Shown: positions 35,750-44,430, numbered from the stretch's first letter. The stretch is DNA of 64,000 nucleotides from JAAYCI01 sp031548875 (GCA_031548875.1 JAVBQQ010000015.1:9337-73336), one strand, 5' to 3'. Made by a program: numbers and translations. Notes: generated from the letters alone by a model not told the origin.

Positions 35750-36390
35750 AATTGTTCCTCACAGGGCCGTCCGGCGCGGGCAAGACGACCATCGTAAACG
35801 AGTGCGCCGCGCTGTGGCAGGCTGCTGGGCGCGGCGGGCTGCTGGGCTTTCGCACCTTTAAAGAGCAGCCGCCCCTGATGCCGGTGGCAGGCGAGGGAAG
35901 CCGCTCTGCCCAAGCTGCGGCATCCGCCGCAACTTTTGTGTGCCTGTCGGCCGCAGTGAGCGGCGCGCGCACTACGGTGGCCCGGTTTGCAGATGGCGAG
36001 AGCCGGCTGTACCCCGAGGTGTTCGACCGGGCGGGCGTGCGGCTGCTGCGCGGGGTGGGACAAGACGCATGCGGCCTTGTGCTGATGGACGAGATTGGCT
36101 ACATCGAGAGCGAAGCGCTGCTCTTCCAGCGGGAGGTGCTGCGCGTGCTGGCGCTGCCGGTACCGGTATTGGGCGTGCTGCGGGACAAACCCACCCCGTT
36201 CCTGGACGCCCTGCGCGCACGGGAAGACCTGACGGTGGTGCGGGTGGAAGAAGGCACGCGGCAGCAGGCGCGCGCCGCCTGCCTTGCGCACCTGGGCCTG
36301 CCGGGACAGGAAGCGGGCGAAGAATTGAATCACCGCCGCGGGTATGATAGAATGGAGCGAACGAATAGTACGAGGGAAAGCGGGGCCTGA
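35746..36390 (+). CDS. THEP1-like nucleoside-triphosphatase
   Basis: 214-residue P-loop NTPase of the THEP1/NTPase_1 type. MKLFLTGPSGAGKTTIVNE carries Walker A at the extreme N-terminus, LVLMDEIGYIES is Walker B, and VPVLGVLRDKPTPFLDAL is typical of the family's C-terminal part. These enzymes hydrolyse ATP and other NTPs, and their cellular role is unclear. Translation is coupled to tag (ATGA overlap) and to the DUF1538 gene downstream (TGATG overlap). This tight coupling suggests the NTPase supports one of its neighbours. Confidence 0.82.
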   Translation: MKLFLTGPSGAGKTTIVNECAALWQAAGRGGLLGFRTFKEQPPLMPVAGEGSRSAQAAASAATFVCLSAAVSGARTTVARFADGESRLYPEVFDRAGVRLLRGVGQDACGLVLMDEIGYIESEALLFQREVLRVLALPVPVLGVLRDKPTPFLDALRAREDLTVVRVEEGTRQQARAACLAHLGLPGQEAGEELNHRRGYDRMERTNSTRESGA

Positions 36391-37928
36391 TGAGAAAGAA
36401 GCTACTTGAAAAATTGAAGGAATCTGTACAGGCGGTATTGCCCATCGGCGTTATTATCGTCATTCTGCATTTCACCATCGCCCCCATGCCGCTGGGCACA
36501 CTGGCGCTTATGCTGACGGGCATGGTGCTGCTCATCATCGGGCTTACGCTGTTTTCCATCGGCACCGAGCTTGCCATGATGCCCATGGGCGAGCACATCG
36601 GCTCGGCGCTTATCCGCACAAAGCGGCTGTCCATTGTCGTGATATGCCTGTTTATATTTGGTTTTGCCGTTACGGCCGCGGAGCCGGACCTGAGCGTGCT
36701 GGCAAACCAGGTGGCGTCCATCCCGAACACCCAGCTCATCATAGGCATCTCTGTGGGTGTGGGCGTATTCCTTGTGGTAGCCACGCTGCGCATCCTCTTC
36801 CGCTGGCCGTTGGGGCGTCTGCTGGTCGTTTTGTATCTGGCGGCGTTTATATTTGCCAGCTTTTCGCTTGATTATGTGTCGGTGGCGTTTGACGCCGCGG
36901 CCATCACCACCGGGCCCATTACGGTGCCCTTCCTGCTGGCCGTGGGCGCGGGTTTTGCGTCCATCATGGCCGGGCGAAACGCCAACGAGGACACCTTCGG
37001 CATCTGCGCCGTATGCTCGGTGGGGCCCATCCTGGCCGTGCTGTTACTGGGGCTGTTCTTCGACCCGTCCAACAACAGCTATATCACCCAGCCGGACACC
37101 TCAGTGGCCGGGGCGCGGGAGCTGGTGGCTCTGTTCGGCCACGGGCTGATAGACACCTTTTTTGAGGTGGTGATGATCCTGCTGCCCATCGTGGTCATCT
37201 TCCTGGTGTTCCAGGTGGCGCGGTTGCGCCTTTCCAGAACAGAGCTGGTGAAGATCTTCGTGGGCCTTGCCTACCTGCTGGTGGGCCTCACCGTCTTCCT
37301 CGCCGGCGTCAACCTTGGTTTTATGCCGGCGGCAAAGTTCCTGGGCGAGACGATGGGGGCATTGTCCTTCAACTGGATCCTGCCCATCCTCTGCCTTGTC
37401 ATCGGCGCGTGCGTGGTGCTGGCCGAACCGGCCGTGCACGTGATGACCCACCAGGTGGAGGAGGTGACCAGCGGCGCCATATCGCGCGGGGTGATGCTGG
37501 CCGGCATGGCCGTGGGCGTGGGGCTGGCCATGTGCCTTGCCATGCTGCGCATGCTGTTGGGCATCCCCATCCTGGCCATCCTGCTGCCGGGGTACATCCT
37601 GGCGCTGGCGCTCACCTTCTTTGTGCCCCGCATCTTCGTGGGCATCGGGTTCGACTCGGGCGGTGTGGCTGCCGGCGCCATGAGTGCGGCGTTCGTGCTG
37701 CCGTTCACCATCGGGGTGTGCACGGCGCTGGGGGGCAATGTGATCACCGATGCGTTTGGCGTGGTGGGCATGATCTCGATGATGCCGCCCATCACGATAC
37801 AGCTGATGGGCCTTGTGTATAAGGCCAAGTTGCGCAGGGCGGCCAAGCGCGAAGCGCTGGAGGAAGAGGAGGCTATCCTGGAGACGGAGGGCTTTGGCGG
37901 GGACGACCCGACGGTGTCGGGGCTGTAA
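36390..37928 (+). CDS. DUF1538 domain-containing membrane protein
   Basis: 512-residue polytopic membrane protein with about 12-14 helices and two related halves, each carrying a DUF1538 unit. Characteristic loops are GTELAMMPMGEHIGSAL and, in the second half, VLAEPAVHVMTHQVEEVTSG. The C-terminal 40 residues are charged and cytoplasmic. Members of this family occur next to PII-like proteins, as here, and are thought to be transporters under PII control; the substrate is unknown. The start overlaps the stop of the NTPase gene by one base. Confidence 0.88.
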   Translation: MRKKLLEKLKESVQAVLPIGVIIVILHFTIAPMPLGTLALMLTGMVLLIIGLTLFSIGTELAMMPMGEHIGSALIRTKRLSIVVICLFIFGFAVTAAEPDLSVLANQVASIPNTQLIIGISVGVGVFLVVATLRILFRWPLGRLLVVLYLAAFIFASFSLDYVSVAFDAAAITTGPITVPFLLAVGAGFASIMAGRNANEDTFGICAVCSVGPILAVLLLGLFFDPSNNSYITQPDTSVAGARELVALFGHGLIDTFFEVVMILLPIVVIFLVFQVARLRLSRTELVKIFVGLAYLLVGLTVFLAGVNLGFMPAAKFLGETMGALSFNWILPILCLVIGACVVLAEPAVHVMTHQVEEVTSGAISRGVMLAGMAVGVGLAMCLAMLRMLLGIPILAILLPGYILALALTFFVPRIFVGIGFDSGGVAAGAMSAAFVLPFTIGVCTALGGNVITDAFGVVGMISMMPPITIQLMGLVYKAKLRRAAKREALEEEEAILETEGFGGDDPTVSGL

Positions 37929-37978
37929 ACAGGTTGCTGCAAAAACCGTGTCTGCATCGAACACAGGAGGAAAGTGGC

Positions 37979-38737
37979 ATGGAGTTGCCGGGGATCGACA
38001 AGGAGCAATTGCGCATGAAGGTGCGCGCCAGTTTGGAGGGGCAGCCATTCCAACCGCCCGCCATGAACCTGCTGGGCGTGGTGTTCGACAGGGAGCGCGC
38101 CCCGCAGGTGCAGCAGGTGATGGAGGCGCAGCACGTCTTTTTGAGTATGCTTGCGCTGGGGCGCGGCACGGCGAACAACCGCATCCTGGGTTTTTTGGGC
38201 CTGGGCGAGAGCGAGAAGGCCGTGCTGTTGTCCATCCTGCCGGAACTGAAGGCCCGAGCGGCCATGCAGGGGCTGGACAAGATGTTGGATTTTTCGCGCC
38301 CGGGGCACGGTGTTTCGTTCATCTGCCCGGTGAGCGAGGGTTGTTACCACAAGGTGGTGCACACGGGGCCCACAGATAAAGAGGGAGATACCATGCAATC
38401 GCAATCGGAGTTTGACCTGATTATCGTAGTGACCAGCCGCGGCTACACGGAGGACGTGATGGAAGCCGCGCGCGCGGCCGGGGCCACCGGTGGCACGGTC
38501 ATCCACGCGCGGGGCTGTGGCAGCGCCGCGGAGAAGTTCTTCGGCATCACCATCCAGCCCGAGAAGGAGCTGGTTTTCATCCTGTCCAAGGCCGAGGGCA
38601 GCTGCGCCATCATGGAGTCGATCTCCCAGAATGCGGGGCCCGGCACCGACGCGAACGCCGTCTCGTTCTCGCTGCCGGCGTCGCACGTGCGGGGCATTGG
38701 CCTGGATGTGCCGGACGAGATCGCCAGGGGGAAGTGA
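37979..38737 (+). CDS. PII-like nitrogen-regulator-type protein, two fused domains
   Basis: 252-residue protein made of two PII-like units, at about residues 15-110 and 135-245. The second has the PII strand-helix pattern: FDLIIVVTSRGYTEDVMEAARAAGA, then GTVIHARG and KELVFILSKAEGSCAIMESI. The first half retains the same topology with lower conservation. A GGAGG site precedes the ATG. It immediately follows the DUF1538 membrane protein, which it probably regulates in response to nucleotides, as GlnK regulates AmtB. The T-loop tyrosine typical of GlnB is not evident, so uridylylation is unlikely. Confidence 0.85.
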   Translation: MELPGIDKEQLRMKVRASLEGQPFQPPAMNLLGVVFDRERAPQVQQVMEAQHVFLSMLALGRGTANNRILGFLGLGESEKAVLLSILPELKARAAMQGLDKMLDFSRPGHGVSFICPVSEGCYHKVVHTGPTDKEGDTMQSQSEFDLIIVVTSRGYTEDVMEAARAAGATGGTVIHARGCGSAAEKFFGITIQPEKELVFILSKAEGSCAIMESISQNAGPGTDANAVSFSLPASHVRGIGLDVPDEIARGK

Positions 38738-38779
38738 GGGCCGGTATGCGCGCCGCCCGGATATGCGCGGCGCGTGGCC

Positions 38780-38980
38780 TTGACAGGGCCGGGGCGATGT
38801 GATAGGTTTTTAGTACATTCAGGCGCGCGCCTTTAAAATGGGGAGCGCGCCCCAAAAGGACAGCTGCCGTGAAGTGGCCGCGGTGCGAGCGCGCGGCGCG
38901 CGGAATGGTACCGCGGGGAATCCGTCCTCGTCTCCATGGGAGCGCGTCTCCCGGGATGCGGGGATTTTTTTTGCCGGAAG
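38780..38980 (+). promoter_or_regulatory. Promoter and T-box leader of ilvA
   Basis: TTGACA and TAGGTT with 17-base spacing (38780-38808), then a leader with GGAATGGTACCGCGG at 38902-38916, the T-box that pairs with uncharged tRNA. A long terminator hairpin then ends in eight T residues (38965-38972). The part before the T-box is only about 90 bases, so Stem I is shorter than usual and I could not identify the specifier codon. Ile or Thr would be expected from the gene. Confidence 0.8.
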
Positions 38981-38990
38981 GATGTTTGCC

Positions 38991-40220
38991 ATGCCCATCA
39001 CACTGGACAAGATCTACCACGCGGCCTATGTGCTGAAGGAGGTCGCCCGCAAGACGGACCTGATTGCCGCGCCCGACCTGTGCAAAGGCGGCGGCGTGTG
39101 GCTGAAGACCGAAAACTTACAGGTGACCGGTTCATTCAAGCTGCGCGGCGCGTATTACAAGATCAGCCAGCTTTCAGACGAGGAGAAGGCCCGGGGGGTG
39201 ATTGCCTGCTCGGCGGGCAACCACGCCCAGGGTGTGGCGCTGGCCGCCGCCCAAAGCGGCATCCCGGCGCTCATCTGCATACCGGACTCGGCCCCCATCT
39301 CCAAGATAGAGGCCACCAAACGCTATGGCGCCGAGGTCATGCTTGTGCCGGGTAGCTACGACGACGCCTACCTGCGCGCCGTGCAGCTGCAGGCGGAGCG
39401 GGGGCTTGCGTTCATCCACCCGTTTGACGACGAGAACGTCATCGCCGGGCAGGGGACCATCGGCTTGGAGATATTAGACCAGATGCCGGACGTGGAAGCC
39501 GTTGTGGTGCCGGTGGGCGGCGGCGGCCTTGCCAGCGGCGTGGCGTTCGCCATCAAGAGCCTGCGGCCCGAGTGCAAGGTATACGGCGTGCAGGCCGCGA
39601 ACGCCCCCTCCATGCTGGAGAGCGTGCGCGAGGGGAAACTCCTTGCGCTGGAGTCCTGCGCCACCTTTGCCGACGGCATTGCCGTGAAGCAGCCGGGCGA
39701 GCTGACGTTTGAACTGGTGCGCCAATATGTGGACGATGTCGTAGCGGTGAGCGAGGACGAGGTGGCCAGCGCCATCCTGACGTTGATGGAGCGGCAGAAG
39801 CTGGTGGGCGAGGGGGCCGGGGCCGTGGCCATCGCTGCGGCCATGTTCGAAAAGCTGCCCCTTGCCGGCAAAAAGACCGTCTGCCTTTTGTCCGGCGGCA
39901 ACATCGACGTGAACATCCTCTCCCGGGTCATCACACGGGGGCTGGTGATGAGCGGTCGCAACGCCAACCTCACCATCGCCCTCATCGACAAACCCGGCCA
40001 GCTGGAGGGCGTGTCCCGCACCATCGCCGAGTGCGGCGGCAACGTGGTGAGCGTGCAGTACGACCGCTCGGACCCCAACATGGCCATTAACAGCTGTTAC
40101 CTCACGCTGGCGCTGGAAACGCGCGACCACGCGCACATCGCACAGATCGAGCAGGGGCTGACGAGGGCCGGCTTTGACGTGCGCCAGGCGGCGTATACGG
40201 GCGGAGATTGCGGCTGTTGA
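38991..40220 (+). CDS. ilvA: Threonine ammonia-lyase with ACT domain
   Basis: 409-residue PLP enzyme that deaminates threonine to 2-oxobutyrate, the first step of isoleucine synthesis. The PLP lysine is in GSFKLRGAYYK, the glycine-rich phosphate loop is VPVGGGGLASG, and LLSGGNIDVN is family-typical. A single C-terminal ACT domain from about residue 335 (LIDKPGQLEGVSRTI) makes it the short type also found in catabolic enzymes; the T-box upstream and the ilv genes downstream argue for biosynthesis. The start at 38991 is nine bases after AAGG; an in-frame ATG at 38982 overlaps that site. Confidence 0.95.
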   Translation: MPITLDKIYHAAYVLKEVARKTDLIAAPDLCKGGGVWLKTENLQVTGSFKLRGAYYKISQLSDEEKARGVIACSAGNHAQGVALAAAQSGIPALICIPDSAPISKIEATKRYGAEVMLVPGSYDDAYLRAVQLQAERGLAFIHPFDDENVIAGQGTIGLEILDQMPDVEAVVVPVGGGGLASGVAFAIKSLRPECKVYGVQAANAPSMLESVREGKLLALESCATFADGIAVKQPGELTFELVRQYVDDVVAVSEDEVASAILTLMERQKLVGEGAGAVAIAAAMFEKLPLAGKKTVCLLSGGNIDVNILSRVITRGLVMSGRNANLTIALIDKPGQLEGVSRTIAECGGNVVSVQYDRSDPNMAINSCYLTLALETRDHAHIAQIEQGLTRAGFDVRQAAYTGGDCGC

Positions 40221-40308
40221 ATGCAGCTGGGGAGTGTGGCCTCTTGGTGTGCGATTCGGCTTGCGGCTGACGATAACCTTATGTGTACCCGCTCCCCCGG
40301 CACTTGTG
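40221..40308 (+). repeat. Structured repeat element, copy B (internally deleted)
   Basis: It starts at the ilvA stop codon. The 3' half is intact (TGCGATTCGGCTTGCGGCTG and CCTTATG, then CTCCCCCGG and CTTGTG as in copy A), and its left arm GGGGAG still pairs with CTCCCC. The segment carrying CATCTACCTTCCGCG and ACAACGAAG is missing, so it is a shortened copy. Confidence 0.65.
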
Positions 40309-40375
40309 CGTTTTCGGGCACTCTGTTCTGCGGAAAAGCGAATGCTGCGGTTCAAAAAAAGGACGGTGGACAAAG

Positions 40376-41599
40376 ATGAGTGAAAAACAGGCTCTCAAGC
40401 AGGCCTGCACACGGCTGCACGCGCTGGCACTTTTCCGGGAGTTGCTGGAGGACACCGTGCTGGCGCGCTTCCTTGCGTTGCTGGACGCATTGGACGGCCC
40501 CGCCCCCGCAAGGGTGGACCGATACTGCGCCTTTGTAGCCGCGCTGTACGAGGAGGGGGGAGACCTGGGCGCCCTCCTGCTGCGGCGTGTATTGGAGAGC
40601 GAGAACCCCGCCGTGCGCGCCATCGGACGCCGGGAGGAACTGCCCCGCTTCATGCAGAAAAGCCTGGACGAGGAGCTGGCCACCTTCACGATGGTGGCAA
40701 AGCTGGCCCCGCCCGACCTTGCGCAGGCGGCCGGGGGCGCCGTCGCCCTGCCTTCCTTCCTGAACACCGGGGCGGATTTTGGAGCGGTGTACACCCGCCG
40801 CCTGGCCGAGATCGCCATCCGCGGCTACGGCATCTTTGCCAGCTACCATATGTTCACGCTGGACGGGGCGGGCGCCGTGACGCCGGTAAAGAACCCCGAC
40901 CCGCAGCGCCTTGCGGACCTGACCGGCTACGAAAAAGAGCGGGAGCAGGTAGTCATCAATACCCGGGCGCTGCTGAAGGGCCTGCCGGCGGGCAATATCC
41001 TGCTGTATGGCGACGCTGGCACCGGCAAGAGCAGCACGGTGAAGGCGATTGGCAACGAGTACCACGAGCGCGGCCTGCGGCTTTTGGAGATACGCAAGGA
41101 CCAGATCTACCGCATCCCGCAGCTGATGGACCAGCTTGCCGACAACCCGCTCAAGTTCATCTTTTTCATCGACGATTTAAGCTTCCCCTCCGACGACGCG
41201 GACTTCACCGCACTTAAGGCCATCCTGGAGGGCAACGTGGCGGCCCGGCCGCGCAACATCGTGGTGTACGCCACCAGCAACCGGCGCCACATGGTGCACG
41301 AGCGCCACGCCGACCGGCAGGATGAGATGAACCTGGCCGACACGCTGGAGGAGGAGGCGAGCCTGGCCGCCCGTTTCGGCCTTACGGTCACCTTCCTGAA
41401 GCCCGACCGTGAGCTGTTTACCGACATTGTGGCAAAGCTGGCCGAGGAGTACAACCTGCGCACCCCCACAGGAGAGCTGCTGGTGAAGGCGGAGGTGCAC
41501 GCCCTGCGCCACGGCGGCCGCAGCCCCCGCGCCGCACGCCAGTTTGTGGAGTTTTTGAAGGCCGCCGAGGAAGCGGGCAGCGGGCTGGACAGTTTGTAG
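40376..41599 (+). CDS. DUF815 family AAA ATPase
   Basis: 407-residue protein whose C-terminal half is a AAA-type ATPase of the DUF815 family. Walker A is LLYGDAGTGKSSTVKA, Walker B is FIFFIDDLSF, and YATSNRRHMV acts as the sensor-1 region. The N-terminal 180 residues are helical and leucine-rich. Members of the family are common in Clostridia and Proteobacteria, but the role is not established. A weak GGTGG site precedes the ATG. The gene is flanked by repeat copies B and C and lies between ilvA and ilvBNCD without an evident link to them. Confidence 0.88.
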   Translation: MSEKQALKQACTRLHALALFRELLEDTVLARFLALLDALDGPAPARVDRYCAFVAALYEEGGDLGALLLRRVLESENPAVRAIGRREELPRFMQKSLDEELATFTMVAKLAPPDLAQAAGGAVALPSFLNTGADFGAVYTRRLAEIAIRGYGIFASYHMFTLDGAGAVTPVKNPDPQRLADLTGYEKEREQVVINTRALLKGLPAGNILLYGDAGTGKSSTVKAIGNEYHERGLRLLEIRKDQIYRIPQLMDQLADNPLKFIFFIDDLSFPSDDADFTALKAILEGNVAARPRNIVVYATSNRRHMVHERHADRQDEMNLADTLEEEASLAARFGLTVTFLKPDRELFTDIVAKLAEEYNLRTPTGELLVKAEVHALRHGGRSPRAARQFVEFLKAAEEAGSGLDSL

Positions 41600-41610
41600 G
41601 TGCCAGCCTG

Positions 41611-41739
41611 TGTGCCGGGCGAACGGATACGCAACGGCCATCTACCTTCCGCGCCGCCTCGCACACAACGAAGGAACAATTGTATGCGATTCGGCTTGCG
41701 GCTGACAATGTCCTTATGCGCATCGGTTCGCCCGGCGCA
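41611..41739 (+). repeat. Structured repeat element, copy C (full length)
   Basis: 129 bases. The arms 41611-41633 and 41717-41739 match at 20 of 23 positions (GCCGGGCGAAC with GTTCGCCCGGC). The internal helix is CCGC-GCCG/CGGC-TT-GCGG. The core is the same as copy A, but the helices carry different bases that still pair. It lies immediately after the DUF815 gene and before the ilvB T-box promoter. Confidence 0.75.
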
Positions 41740-41771
41740 AGGGCAGTCTCAAAAAACTTTTGCGCAAACGG

Positions 41772-42127
41772 TTGACAATACAGAATCTATCTACTATAAT
41801 AAATTCCAATTTCATCATCTGAAATGCGCAGATGGGAACCAGTAGCCTGTGTGCAATGCTCAAGAGAGCTGCCGGCCGGTGCGAGGCAGCGCGGAGCCGC
41901 AGGGGAACGTCCTTCCCGGAGCAGCCGCCTGAAAATGGAATGGCAAACGATTCCATGTGTAGGCGCGGACGGAACAACGCCCCGTTACGGCGTTCGGCAT
42001 TCGAACCGGCAAGGGCCGGGTGGATGCTGGCGGAGCAGGCGCAGCATTTTCCCTTGCGGGAAAAAGCTGCGCAAGAAGAGTGGTACCGCAGGGTTTGCCC
42101 CTGTCTCTTTAAGAGGCAGGGGCTTTT
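41772..42127 (+). promoter_or_regulatory. Promoter and T-box leader of ilvBNCD
   Basis: Consensus promoter TTGACA-N17-TATAAT at 41772-41800. The leader has a recognisable Stem I (AGTA on the 5' side, GAGAGCTGCCGGCCGGTGCG in the distal part, GAAC on the 3' side), a T-box GAAGAGTGGTACCGCA at 42075-42090 and a terminator 42097-42123 followed by TTTT. In the specifier loop the bases after GAAC are GTCC, so GTC (valine) is the candidate specifier. Confidence 0.9.
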
Positions 42128-42204
42128 GTTATCGCTTCGCGCATTTTGGCAGAGAAAGAAAACCCGACCGCACAGGGCCCGCGAATTGAAAAGGGGGAAA
42201 AACC

Positions 42205-43866
42205 ATGAGAATGAATGGCGCAGAGATCATAGCACATGTGCTGATGGAGCAGGGCGTGGATACCGTGTTTGGGTATCCGGGCGGCGCCGTGCTGCACATT
42301 TACGACGCGCTGTACAAGCACCGCGACAAGATCTGCCACCACCTGACCGCCCACGAGCAGGGCGCCGCCCACGCGGCCGACGGCTACGCCCGGGTGACCG
42401 GCAAGACAGGGGTGGTGTTCGCCACCAGCGGCCCCGGCGCCACCAACCTTGTCACGGGTATCGCCACCGCCTATATGGACAGCGTGCCCATGGTGGCCAT
42501 CACCGGCAACGTGGGCAGCAGCCTGATTGGCAAGGACAGCTTCCAGGAAGTGTACACCGTGGGCATCACCATGCCAGTGACCAAGCACAACTACATGGTG
42601 CAGCGCATAGAAGACCTGGCCGACACGCTGCGCGAGGCGTTCCGCATCGCGGACAGCGGCCGCAAGGGCCCGGTGCTGGTGGACGTGACCAAGGACGTGA
42701 CGATGAACGAGTACGACTATATCCCCGCCCAGCCGCTGCCGCCGGCGCAGGCAACAGCAGCCAACGACGAGGACGTTTGGGAGATATTGCGGTACCTGGG
42801 CCGCAGCACGAAGCCGCTTGTTTGCTTTGGCGGCGGGGTGAGCGCCTCGGGCGCGGGGGAACAGCTGCACCAGCTGCTGCACAAGGCGCAGATACCCGCC
42901 GTGCACACGCTGATGGGCACCGGGGTGCTGAGCTGCGACGACCCGCTGAACATGGGCCTTGTGAGCATGCCCGGCAATTATTCCAGCAACATGGCCATCA
43001 CCGAGACCGACCTGCTGCTCGCCGTCGGCTTCCGCTTTTCCGACCGTGTGGCCCTGAACACCGGGCGGTTTGGTAAGGGAGCCAAGATCGTGCAGATCGA
43101 TATCGACCCGAGCGAGCTGAACAAAAACGTGACGGTGGACCACGCCGTGGTGGGTGACATCGGCTGCATCCTGCAAAAGCTGCTGCCCATGCTGGAGGAT
43201 ACCCGCCACGACGCGTGGCTGGCCCAGATCGCGGGATGGAAGCAGAACGACTACACCCCCGCCGACTGCTATACGGCCCTGAAGCCCCACCAGATCATCC
43301 AGATGGTGGGCGAGGCGGCCGGTGAGGATGCCATCTTCGTCACCGACGTGGGCCAGCACCAGATGTGGGCCGCCCAGTACTGCAAGCGCACAAAACCGCG
43401 CAGCTTCCTCACAAGCGGGGGCCTGGGCACCATGGGCTACGGCTACGGCGCCGCCATCGGCGCGCAGGTGGCCGCGCCCGACCGGCATGTGGTGCACATC
43501 ACGGGCGACGGCTCCTTCCACATGAACATGAACGAGTGCTGCACGGCCGTGAGCTACGGGCTGCCGGTCATCAGCGTGATACTGAACAACAACGTGCTGG
43601 GCATGGTACGGCAGTGGCAGTATGCGTTTTACGAGGAGCGTTACTCCAGTACCACACTGGACCGCAAGACGGATTTTGTGAAGGTGGCCGAGGGCTTTGG
43701 AGCAAAGGGATACCGCGCGCACACGCCCGCCGAGTTCGAAGAAGCCTTTGCCCAAGCGCTGAAGGCGGAGGGTCCCGTGTGGATCGAGTGCGTGGTGGAC
43801 CGCGACGAGAAGGTGCTGCCCATGATCCCGTCGGGCGGCACGGTGGAAGACATCATACTGGACTAG
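42205..43866 (+). CDS. ilvB: Acetolactate synthase, large (catalytic) subunit
   Basis: 553-residue thiamine-diphosphate enzyme that condenses two pyruvates, or pyruvate with 2-oxobutyrate, in valine/leucine and isoleucine synthesis. The N-terminal domain has VFGYPGGAVLHIYDAL with the catalytic glutamate in HHLTAHEQGAAHAADGYAR. The C-terminal TPP motif is GDGSFHMNMNE...NN. A FAD-binding-type middle domain is present. AAAGGGGGA precedes the ATG. It is the first gene of ilvBNCD behind a T-box, and pairs with the regulatory subunit that follows. Confidence 0.97.
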   Translation: MRMNGAEIIAHVLMEQGVDTVFGYPGGAVLHIYDALYKHRDKICHHLTAHEQGAAHAADGYARVTGKTGVVFATSGPGATNLVTGIATAYMDSVPMVAITGNVGSSLIGKDSFQEVYTVGITMPVTKHNYMVQRIEDLADTLREAFRIADSGRKGPVLVDVTKDVTMNEYDYIPAQPLPPAQATAANDEDVWEILRYLGRSTKPLVCFGGGVSASGAGEQLHQLLHKAQIPAVHTLMGTGVLSCDDPLNMGLVSMPGNYSSNMAITETDLLLAVGFRFSDRVALNTGRFGKGAKIVQIDIDPSELNKNVTVDHAVVGDIGCILQKLLPMLEDTRHDAWLAQIAGWKQNDYTPADCYTALKPHQIIQMVGEAAGEDAIFVTDVGQHQMWAAQYCKRTKPRSFLTSGGLGTMGYGYGAAIGAQVAAPDRHVVHITGDGSFHMNMNECCTAVSYGLPVISVILNNNVLGMVRQWQYAFYEERYSSTTLDRKTDFVKVAEGFGAKGYRAHTPAEFEEAFAQALKAEGPVWIECVVDRDEKVLPMIPSGGTVEDIILD

Positions 43867-43911
43867 GGCCTGTCTGCAAAAAAGGCCGCTTTGTGAGAAG
43901 GAGGAAAGACC

Positions 43912-44430
43912 ATGAGTGAAAAAAAACAGGTGGTGTCCATGCTGGTGGAGAACAACGCCGGCGTGCTGGCGCGCGTGTCCAGCTTGTTTGCCCGCAAGGG
44001 CTTCAATATCGACTCGCTCACCGTCTCGGCCACGGACGACGAGAACCTCTCCCGCATTACCATCACCACCCGGGGCGACGCGCAGATGCTGGCACAGATC
44101 ATGAGCCAGAGCGCAAAGCTGGTGGAGATGGTGAACGTGAAGGCGCTGGGCCCGGAGAACAGCATCCAGCGGGAGCTGCTGCTTGTGAAGATCGCCGCGG
44201 ACGAGCGCACCCGCAGCGCCGTGCGCGAGGTGGCCGAGATCTACAAGGCCAGTGTGGTGGACCTCTCGAAGGACAGCATGGTGGTGGAGCTTACCGGCAA
44301 ACCGGGCAAGATAGACGGGTTCTTGAGCGTGGTGGGCGAGTACCAGATACTTGAAATGTGCCGCACCGGCGTGACGGCCATGGAGCGGGGCAGCGCGGTG
44401 ATGGGGCTGGACGACGAGGAAGAGGGGTAA
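43912..44430 (+). CDS. ilvN: Acetolactate synthase, small (regulatory) subunit
   Basis: 172-residue regulatory subunit with an N-terminal ACT domain (SMLVENNAGVLARVSSLFARKGFNIDSLTVS) and a second ACT-like C-terminal domain (VLDL...VVELTGKPGKIDGFL). It binds valine and confers feedback inhibition on IlvB. A GAAGGAGG site precedes the start. It lies 45 bases after ilvB. Confidence 0.96.
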   Translation: MSEKKQVVSMLVENNAGVLARVSSLFARKGFNIDSLTVSATDDENLSRITITTRGDAQMLAQIMSQSAKLVEMVNVKALGPENSIQRELLLVKIAADERTRSAVREVAEIYKASVVDLSKDSMVVELTGKPGKIDGFLSVVGEYQILEMCRTGVTAMERGSAVMGLDDEEEG

